Origin: a virus
Virus record (IMG/VR): IMGVR_UViG_3300010334_002378
Location: 1 to 31,868 of that record
Direction: 5' to 3' (one strand)
DNA: 31,868 bases
A program made the position numbers and the translations under genes. Below are positions 16,747-22,489 of the stretch, one piece after another. Numbering within the stretch: the stretch's first letter is position 1; each line of letters opens with the position of its first letter. Below the pieces are notes generated by a model, which saw only the letters and a list, made by a program, of their open reading frames with translations, was not told the origin of the DNA and ran no database searches.

Positions 16747-17771
16747 TGCTTGTAACATACATAAGATCATCTAGCTATAATAATTACGATTATTGCCAAA
16801 TGCAATACTTTATAACCTATGTGCTTGGTCATCAAGCTATAAGTGGTAAAAAGGCAGACATTGGCACCATTGTTCATAAAACATTAGAGTTATTAGCATC
16901 GCTTAAAAAAACACATCAAGACAGTAATAATAAGACAAAAAAATTACTATTCAATGATGACGCAGTAGGTAAGCTTTCTATAGATAAGAAACATTTGTTC
17001 TCAGATGATATAATTCCAGAGTTGCTAGATAAAAGTTTTACTTATTATTCAGAAAGTTCTCATCACGACTTCACGAAACTTGATAAAGAAACGTGTGAAA
17101 CATTAGTGTGGTCTGCCCTTAAATTTAATAATGGTCAATTTGATCCTAGAAATAGAGATATTGTGGCAGCAGAGCCACATTTTGATATACCTATTGAGGA
17201 AGATTGGGCTAAATATACATACAAATTAGCAGATGGTCAAGTAATAAATGGGCAATTAGCTATAAAAGGTACTATAGATTTAGTAACAAAGGTTGACGAA
17301 AAGGTTATCGAAGTTGTAGATTATAAAACTGGAAGAAGATTAGATTGGGCTACTGGAGCAGAAAAAGATTATGATAAATTATGTTCAGATCCACAGCTAT
17401 TGTTATATAATTATGCGATTTCTAAGCTATTTCCTGAGTATGAACAGGCTATTATGTCTATATTTTTCATTAAAGACGGTGGACCGTTTTCCATGTGCTT
17501 TGATAAATCAGATCGTGACAAATTTCTTGATATGTTAAGAGTAAGATTCAAAGATATTCAAGAAAATAATAAGCCTAGGCCAATATCGGAAGATAGAAGT
17601 AATTGGAAATGTACTAAATTATGCCACTTTTGTAAGAATAAGTGGAAAGATACGGAAGAAAGTATGTGTATTTATATAGATAACCATCTTAAAAAGCATG
17701 GCATGGAAAAAACTATTGCCAATTGCACAAGGGAAAACTTTAACATAGGCTTTTATGAAGCGCCGGGATAA
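16746..17771 (+). CDS. RecB/Cas4-family PD-(D/E)XK exonuclease
   Basis: I use ATG 16746 (GGAAA 5 bases before it); a TTG at 16734 would add four residues. The 341-residue product has the RecB/Cas4 nuclease layout. An N-terminal YDYCQMQYF holds Cys17. GTIVHKTLE holds His44. GTIDLV (Asp178) and VVDYKTG (Asp192, Lys194) form the catalytic set, and DPQLLLYNYA gives the conserved Gln. A late cysteine group (Cys289, 293, 296, 308) with Cys17 could hold an iron-sulfur cluster as in Cas4/AddB. The expected activity is on single-stranded DNA ends during recombination or repair. No CRISPR genes or array are nearby, so this is not taken as a CRISPR adaptation protein. Confidence 0.82.
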   Translation: MLVTYIRSSSYNNYDYCQMQYFITYVLGHQAISGKKADIGTIVHKTLELLASLKKTHQDSNNKTKKLLFNDDAVGKLSIDKKHLFSDDIIPELLDKSFTYYSESSHHDFTKLDKETCETLVWSALKFNNGQFDPRNRDIVAAEPHFDIPIEEDWAKYTYKLADGQVINGQLAIKGTIDLVTKVDEKVIEVVDYKTGRRLDWATGAEKDYDKLCSDPQLLLYNYAISKLFPEYEQAIMSIFFIKDGGPFSMCFDKSDRDKFLDMLRVRFKDIQENNKPRPISEDRSNWKCTKLCHFCKNKWKDTEESMCIYIDNHLKKHGMEKTIANCTRENFNIGFYEAPG

Positions 17772-17781
17772 GGAGAAAACA

Positions 17782-18747
17782 ATGCCAATACCAGAAAAAA
17801 AAGAAAATGAAGAAAAAAACGCTTTTATGTCACGCTGTATGTCTGACAGCGTAATGAATAAGGAATATCCAAATTCAGATCAGAGGATTGCCATCTGTAT
17901 GTCAAAGGCTACAGAGTTTTGTGATAAAATAGAAGCTGCTGATTTTGAATTTAATGTTAATACGTATGGATACGAAGAAGAAATTACAGAAGAAAATTTT
18001 GAAGTACCAGCAGAGGCAGACTATGTAGATTTTGGCGAAGAGACAGAAGAGTATGATATCTCTGTAGCAAAGCCTGGACTTTGGGAAAATATACGCAAAA
18101 AGAAAGAGCGTGAAGGTAAAAACTATAGACCAGCAAAACCTGGAGATAAGGATAGACCAAGCAAAGACGCTTGGAAAAAGGCACAGTCTGGTAATGATAC
18201 GATGGCTTTAGAACAAATTCAGAAGATGCACGATCAATTAATTGAAGTAGTTATGAAGGTTAAAAACTCAACTATTGAAATTGAATTTGAGGAATGGACA
18301 AAGGACATGATTTCTAAAGCAGAAATATATGTTCAAAACGTTTATGACTTTGTAAAATATTACGAGCCGGGAAAATATGAAGACGAGTATACCTCAGAAG
18401 CAAAATATCAATACAGAGATCCAGACAGTGGAGAAATTTATACGTATAGAAAAAAGGGTTATTATGCAAAAGATGGTAATACTTTAATATACGTTGGAGA
18501 GGCAAGTGAATATCAAGGAAGAAAAGTAACTCTTAATAAACCATTTAGGACTCCAAAAGGTCCAAAAAAAATGAGCGTATATGTTAAGAATGAAAAGGGT
18601 AATGTAGTTAAAGTAAATTTTGGTGATCCTAATATGACTATAAAGAAAAATATTCCAGAGCGCAGAAAAAGTTTTAGGGCTAGACATAACTGCGATAATC
18701 CAGGCCCAAAATGGAAGGCAAGATATTGGTCTTGTAAAGCGTGGTGA
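17782..18747 (+). CDS. Phage protein with recurrent capsid-region and DUF5872-like motifs
   Basis: I choose ATG 17782 because AGGAGA lies 5 bases upstream. The 321-residue protein joins three short elements seen in many large phages. First, residues 15-45 hold FMSRCMSDSVMNKEYPNSDQ then RIAIC, a Cys-containing motif common at the N-terminus of head-region proteins. Second, residues about 96-125 hold GLWENIRKKKEREG then KPGDKDRPS. Third, residues about 262-321 hold VNFGDPNM, RRKSFRARHNCDNPGP and ARYWSCKAW. An acidic stretch (about 50-90) and a helical segment (about 137-195) lie between them. These suggest a virion or prohead-associated protein, but the biochemical role is not known. It lies at the change from replication genes to possible late genes. 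Confidence 0.6.
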   Translation: MPIPEKKENEEKNAFMSRCMSDSVMNKEYPNSDQRIAICMSKATEFCDKIEAADFEFNVNTYGYEEEITEENFEVPAEADYVDFGEETEEYDISVAKPGLWENIRKKKEREGKNYRPAKPGDKDRPSKDAWKKAQSGNDTMALEQIQKMHDQLIEVVMKVKNSTIEIEFEEWTKDMISKAEIYVQNVYDFVKYYEPGKYEDEYTSEAKYQYRDPDSGEIYTYRKKGYYAKDGNTLIYVGEASEYQGRKVTLNKPFRTPKGPKKMSVYVKNEKGNVVKVNFGDPNMTIKKNIPERRKSFRARHNCDNPGPKWKARYWSCKAW

Positions 18748-18751
18748 AACA

Positions 18752-19294
18752 ATGAATAAATCAATTTCTCAATTATTAAAAGAACAAGAAAGAAAATCTA
18801 TGAATATTAAAGCTCAAACCGTTCAAGGTTATTCATCAAATGATGTTATAGAATTAATGAAAAAATCTCTAAATATACACTGGCAGCAAACCACCGTTTT
18901 GTCTGCACAAGCAGTACATTTGGAAAGATGGGGCTATAAAAAGTTAGCTGCTATTTTTAAAGAAGATGCTATACAAGAACAACAACACGCAATGATAAAT
19001 TTAACTAGATTAGAATTTTTTGATCAAGATTATCAACCCTTAACAGTGGCTCCACCATCATGGACAAGGCATGATATGCTAGAAATTATTAACTATAATC
19101 TAGCTTCTGTTAGAGAAGCTTCCGCAACAGAAAGAGCAACCATTGTTGCTGCTATGGAGATTGGAGATCAAATTACAGTACAAATGTTTATTGAATTACT
19201 ACAAGGTAGCGAAGATGGTATTGAACTATATGAAGGATATTTAAAACTTATTGAGCAAATGGGAATTGATAATTTCCTAACTCTACAGGTATAA
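18752..19294 (+). CDS. Bacterioferritin/ferritin-like four-helix protein with degenerate metal site
   Basis: A 180-residue protein. Residues 30-178 follow the bacterioferritin layout by eye. ERWGYKKLAAIFKEDAIQEQ (58-77) matches [20 protein letters not shown] of E. coli Bfr. The C-terminal LYEGYLKLIEQMGIDNFL (159-176) matches LETELDLIQKMGLQNYL. The first ferroxidase pair survives as Glu76 and His79 (EQQH). The position of Bfr Glu18 is His43, and those of Glu127 and His130 appear to be Ser153 and Gly156. The haem-ligand Met52 position is Gln77. Iron oxidation as in Bfr is therefore doubtful; a structural or DNA-protecting (Dps-like) role is possible. An N-terminal extension of about 25 residues is unlike Bfr. 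Confidence 0.6.
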   Translation: MNKSISQLLKEQERKSMNIKAQTVQGYSSNDVIELMKKSLNIHWQQTTVLSAQAVHLERWGYKKLAAIFKEDAIQEQQHAMINLTRLEFFDQDYQPLTVAPPSWTRHDMLEIINYNLASVREASATERATIVAAMEIGDQITVQMFIELLQGSEDGIELYEGYLKLIEQMGIDNFLTLQV

Positions 19295-19324
19295 ATGTAT
19301 CTAGATTAAAAGCTTAGAAATTAC

Positions 19325-19386
19325 TATAAATATGATTCTTACGTATAAAGATTGTTCAGGCAACTTGCTTACCTAAACGCTATAAT
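19325..19386 (+). promoter_or_regulatory. Candidate promoter elements upstream of the Ig-like gene
   Basis: TATAAATA at 19325-19332 equals the T4 late-promoter -10 consensus, and a separate TATAAT at 19381-19386 equals the sigma-70 -10 consensus. No good -35 box lies 16-18 bases before TATAAT (TTGCTT is only 10 bases away). In AT-rich DNA such matches arise often by chance. The case rests mainly on position: this is one of few real gaps, and an isolated gene with its own terminator-like hairpin follows. Confidence 0.25.
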
Positions 19387-19494
19387 AGTCTGCACCAAAA
19401 GGATTGTTGATGGGAAGTCATCTTTTATTTTTTGTCTTATTAGTTATACTACTAGAAAGTAGTATTATTATTTTATCTTATTATTCTATGAAGT

Positions 19495-19521
19495 GGAGGC
19501 GTCAATCAGAGTTACGCCCCC
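19495..19521 (+). other. GC-rich hairpin in the leader (possible terminator, attenuator or mRNA-stability element)
   Basis: GGAGGCGT (19495-19502) can pair with ACGCCCCC (19514-19521), with one A-C mismatch and an 11-base loop. TCTTTAT follows, a weak U-run. It lies 26 bases before the ribosome site of the Ig-like gene. It may end transcripts arriving from upstream, or sit in the 5' leader and protect the message. Its G+C content stands out against the AT-rich surroundings. Confidence 0.45.
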
Positions 19522-19559
19522 TCTTTATAAGTCACAAATTTCTTAAAAAGGAGATAGAT

Positions 19560-19850
19560 ATGGGTTTAGTATATGAATTAACATGCTCCGCGCCAGTAGA
19601 TGATGACGTTATGGAGCGTAGATTAACAGTAAAAGTAAACGGCGCAGTAGTTGCTACAGACTTTTATGCTAACAACGTAACCAATCTAGGCGAAAGAACA
19701 TTCGTACAGGGTGACAATGTTGTGCTATCGCTTGTAGACGTAGACGATGTTGGTAACATCAGTGAGCCAGCATTTGTAGAATTCGTGGCACATGATACAA
19801 TTGCTCCATCGGTTCCGGGACTAGAAGTTAAGTTAGTTCGTGAAGAATAA
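19560..19850 (+). CDS. Small Ig-like/fibronectin-like domain protein, possible virion decoration protein
   Basis: A 96-residue protein from ATG 19560, with AAGGAG 6 bases upstream in an A-rich context, the strongest ribosome site in the window. It is a single all-beta domain: MGLVYELTCSAPVDDDVMER, then a VKVNG hairpin, VVLSLVDVDDVGNISEPAFV and DTIAPSVPG. The D-x-x-GNxSEP...DTIAPSxPG pattern is typical of Ig/fibronectin-type modules. Codons carry more G and C at third positions (GGC, GTC, GAC, CTG-type) than neighbours, consistent with high expression. Flanking hairpins make it a near-isolated transcription unit. A head decoration protein (Hoc-like) or other abundant virion protein is the best guess. 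Upstream in-frame codons could give a membrane-anchored longer form. Confidence 0.65.
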   Translation: MGLVYELTCSAPVDDDVMERRLTVKVNGAVVATDFYANNVTNLGERTFVQGDNVVLSLVDVDDVGNISEPAFVEFVAHDTIAPSVPGLEVKLVREE

Positions 19851-19863
19851 TTTTGTTTTTCTA

Positions 19864-19890
19864 GGGGGGTGAAATATCCCCCCACTTTAT
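19864..19890 (+). terminator. Hairpin terminator after the Ig-like gene
   Basis: Six G (19864-19869), an 8-base loop (TGAAATAT) and six C (19878-19883) form a perfect 6-bp G/C stem 14 bases after the stop codon. ACTTTATATT follows, a weak T-rich tail. The U-run is imperfect, so termination may be partial, or the hairpin may protect the 3' end of the message. It separates the Ig-like gene from the polymerase operon. Confidence 0.6.
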
Positions 19891-19901
19891 ATTGAGGTTA
19901 T

Positions 19902-21482
19902 ATGTTGAATTGGTTTCCGTTAAATAACTACACTCACTACAGTTTGCTAAAAGGTTTTTCAAAACCAAAAGAATTAGCAAAGCTATGTAAAGAAAAGGGC
20001 TATCCAGCTTGTGGTATTACTGACTACAAGACCATATCTGGATGCGTATCTTTTTACAGAGCTTGCAAAGACGTTGGCGTAAAACCAATATTGGGATGTT
20101 CTTTTGATGGATATAATTTATACGCAAAGAACAAAGACGGGTGGCATAATCTTATTGAAATTATTTCATCGATAGATGAGAATGGTAATATAGACAATAA
20201 ATTTGTTGAAACTATACTAAAGCAAAGTAATCTTATTTATCTTGAGCGTAGTATAGATATACCGACAAGTTTTTATTGCTACAAAGATCAAGCTAACCTA
20301 CACAGGATTTTGCTTTGCTCAGAATTAAAAACAACACTTCCAAATATTGCAAAACAAATACGTAAAAATGAACTTGATAATAATATATCTCAGTTTTTTA
20401 CCAATGAAGATCATTATGTAATGGCTGGAAAACCATCAAAGGTGCTTGAAGATATTTACAACCAGTGTGAAGACTATGATATATTGAATAAGCCAATCCT
20501 ACCAAAATTTAAATGTCCAAATAATTTGTCAGAAGAAGATTACTTAAAAGAGTTGTGCAGAAGGGGTTGGAAATCATTACTAATTGACAAAGGCAAAGTG
20601 TCTGATGAAGTAAACAAGCAAAAGTATTTAGATAGATTCAAAGAAGAGTTCGATGTAATAAAAAACGCAAATCTTTTTGGATATTTCTTAATTGTGCAAG
20701 ATATAATAAAACATGTTCATGATAGTAATTGGTTGTCTGGACCGGGAAGAGGATCGGCGGCTGGTTGTTTAATATCATATTTAATAGGCATTACTCAAAT
20801 AGATCCTATTGAATTTGATCTTCTGTTTGCCAGATTTTATAACGCTGGCAGAAATACAGATGACCACATTTCTCTACCAGATATAGACATAGATGTTCCA
20901 GCTAATCATAGAGATGATGTTATTAAATATCTTAAAGACAAATACGGTAACGACAGGGTTAGTCAAATGATTACATTTGGTAGACTGCAAGGAAGGAGTG
21001 CTATCAAAGAAGTATTGAGAGTAAATGAAGCTTGCTCTTTTGCAGAAATGAATGCTATAACAAAAGTTATACCAAACGAAGCAGAGATATCAGACCAGTT
21101 AGCAGAAATGGATGACGATGATAGATCTATTATTAGGTGGGCGTTAATAAATAATGCAGATGAGCTTCAAGATTTTTGTAGAATAAACGACGATGGATCA
21201 CTAGATGGAGACTATGCTGAATACTTTGAGCAGGCTATTAAATTAGAGGGTACTTTTAAAACTCAAGGAAAACATGCTGCTGGTGTTGTTATATCTAAAG
21301 AACCATTACACAAAGTATGCCCAATGGTTAAGCAGAAAGGTTCATCAGAAAAAATTGCAGGATTAGAAATGGTAGACCTAGAAGCTCTAGGGCATGTAAA
21401 GTTTGATGTATTAGGTTTAACTTTACTTGATAAGATAATGTATGTAGAATATATCACAAAAAAGGAAAATATACATGGCTAA
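19902..21482 (+). CDS. dnaE: DNA polymerase III alpha (DnaE), N-terminal half: PHP and catalytic palm
   Basis: A 526-residue family C polymerase half. The PHP domain comes first (GITDYKTISGCVSFYRAC, about 38-55). The palm follows with GPGRGSAAGCLISYLIGIT (about 282-300) and LPDIDIDV, whose Asp329 and Asp331 match E. coli Asp401 and Asp403. The third catalytic Asp is Asp502 in KFDVLGL (E. coli Asp555). The protein stops about 20 residues after that motif, in the linker before the fingers; the rest is encoded at 22479-24038. In the PHP domain the usual LHxHS metal motif reads LNNYTHYS, so both first histidines are replaced (Asn8, Tyr10) and its own proofreading is unlikely. Its stop overlaps the exonuclease start by 8 bases. 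Confidence 0.9.
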   Translation: MLNWFPLNNYTHYSLLKGFSKPKELAKLCKEKGYPACGITDYKTISGCVSFYRACKDVGVKPILGCSFDGYNLYAKNKDGWHNLIEIISSIDENGNIDNKFVETILKQSNLIYLERSIDIPTSFYCYKDQANLHRILLCSELKTTLPNIAKQIRKNELDNNISQFFTNEDHYVMAGKPSKVLEDIYNQCEDYDILNKPILPKFKCPNNLSEEDYLKELCRRGWKSLLIDKGKVSDEVNKQKYLDRFKEEFDVIKNANLFGYFLIVQDIIKHVHDSNWLSGPGRGSAAGCLISYLIGITQIDPIEFDLLFARFYNAGRNTDDHISLPDIDIDVPANHRDDVIKYLKDKYGNDRVSQMITFGRLQGRSAIKEVLRVNEACSFAEMNAITKVIPNEAEISDQLAEMDDDDRSIIRWALINNADELQDFCRINDDGSLDGDYAEYFEQAIKLEGTFKTQGKHAAGVVISKEPLHKVCPMVKQKGSSEKIAGLEMVDLEALGHVKFDVLGLTLLDKIMYVEYITKKENIHG

Positions 21483-22155
21483 TAGAGACTACATAATTTT
21501 TGACTTTGAAACGGGATCTCGTAATCCTCATAAAACTCAACCTACGCAAATTGCCGCAATAGCATTAGATGGTAGGGATTTATCTGTAAAGGGTACATTT
21601 AATAGTGAGATTAAACCATTATTAAATGACGAAGAGGCCATTGCTGCTGGGTTAGATCCAATCGAAGATGGAGCTTTAAAAGTAACTGGCAAGACTAGAG
21701 AAAAGCTAGAAGAGGCACCAGCGTTAAAGTCCGTGTGGAGTAAGTTCACTAAATTTGTTGATCAATATAATTGGAAGGGTGAGCCATTTTTTAATCCTAT
21801 ACCAGTTGGATATAATATCATAGGATTTGACTTAATTATTGTAAATAGATTATGCCAAGAGTTTGGACCTTGGGATAAAACAAAAGATCAACCCAAATTA
21901 TTTAGTAGGGTTTATAAAGTAGATTTAATGGATAATGTTTTTATGTGGACTGAAGCAGATCCTAGTGTTAGATCTATTAGTATGGATTCTTTAAGAGAAA
22001 AGATGGGATTAAGTTTAGAGAATGCTCACGATGCTTTACAAGACGTAAAGGATACGGCCAATATATTTATTAAACTTTTGAAAACACATAGAGCGGTATA
22101 TCAAAACATAGAATTTGATAAAGCTTTTGCTAACGGTAACTTGTATGTTAAGTAA
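21475..22155 (+). CDS. DnaQ-like DEDDh 3'-5' exonuclease
   Basis: A 226-residue exonuclease. ExoI is FDFETG (Asp10, Glu12). ExoII is GYNIIGFDLIIVN (Asn114, Asp119). ExoIII is AHDALQDVKDT (His185, Asp190), making it the DEDDh type used for polymerase proofreading. It lies between the two halves of DnaE and is translated by overlap with the first half. It very probably supplies the proofreading that the degenerate PHP domain cannot give, acting in trans like E. coli epsilon. No clamp-binding motif could be recognised with confidence. RNase T-like or other exonuclease roles remain possible. Confidence 0.88.
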   Translation: MANRDYIIFDFETGSRNPHKTQPTQIAAIALDGRDLSVKGTFNSEIKPLLNDEEAIAAGLDPIEDGALKVTGKTREKLEEAPALKSVWSKFTKFVDQYNWKGEPFFNPIPVGYNIIGFDLIIVNRLCQEFGPWDKTKDQPKLFSRVYKVDLMDNVFMWTEADPSVRSISMDSLREKMGLSLENAHDALQDVKDTANIFIKLLKTHRAVYQNIEFDKAFANGNLYVK

Positions 22156-22489
22156 GACATGTATTTACTGTAAGAAAAAAAAGAATATAAATCAATTTCC
22201 TAAACATAGCATGTACAAGGATAAGCTTGACATGAGATGTAGAAGCTGTATAAAAGAACACGCATCTATAAGAAGGGATTTACATAAAAAGGCACCAAGC
22301 AAACCAAAATTATGCGAATGTTGCAAAAAGATTCCAATCAAGTGGTGTTTAGATCATGATCATGAAACTAATGAATTTAGAGGATGGTTATGCGAACGTT
22401 GTAATACGGGGCTTGGTAAACTAGGGGATAATATAGAAGGCATAGTAAACGCATTGAATTATTTGTTGGGTAAAAATAATGGAATATAA
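22145..22489 (+). CDS. Recombination endonuclease VII-like (HNH/His-Me finger) nuclease
   Basis: I place the start at ATG 22145, overlapping the exonuclease stop; the frame is open to a TTG at 22115. The 114-residue product has the endonuclease VII core: a CxxC pair (Cys57, Cys60), CLDHDHETNEFRGWLCERCN (68-87) with the His-Asp-His catalytic centre and the second CxxC (Cys83, Cys86), then LGKLGDN. An additional N-terminal pair of CxxC motifs (Cys6/9, Cys32/35) could hold a second zinc. T4 gp49 resolves branched DNA, but small relatives in phages often act as free-standing homing nucleases. Its position between the halves of a broken polymerase gene favours the homing view. Confidence 0.85.
   Translation: MLSKTCIYCKKKKNINQFPKHSMYKDKLDMRCRSCIKEHASIRRDLHKKAPSKPKLCECCKKIPIKWCLDHDHETNEFRGWLCERCNTGLGKLGDNIEGIVNALNYLLGKNNGI

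Larger units (their letters stand above)
19295..19559 (+). other. Leader region of the Ig-like gene, with an in-frame upstream membrane-type segment
   Basis: At 265 bases this is the longest stretch without a clear gene. It holds a possible promoter (19325-19386), a GC-rich hairpin (19495-19521) and the ribosome site AAGGAG (19548-19553). The frame of the downstream gene stays open upstream to ATG 19410 (with AAAGGA 6 bases before it) and TTG 19404. It would encode about 50 extra residues beginning MGSHLLFFVLLVILLESSII, a membrane helix. Either a longer membrane-anchored form is made, or the open frame is chance in an untranslated leader. The strong ribosome site at 19548 favours the short form as the main product. 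Confidence 0.5.

Noticed and set aside
16746-17771. CRISPR adaptation protein Cas4
   Set aside because: The motifs fit the RecB/Cas4 superfamily, but no cas genes and no regularly spaced repeats were seen. Such nucleases are common in phage replication blocks.
21475-22489. Group I or II intron inside dnaE
   Set aside because: The whole insert is coding and overlaps both halves; each half has its own start and stop, with no room for a folded intron core.
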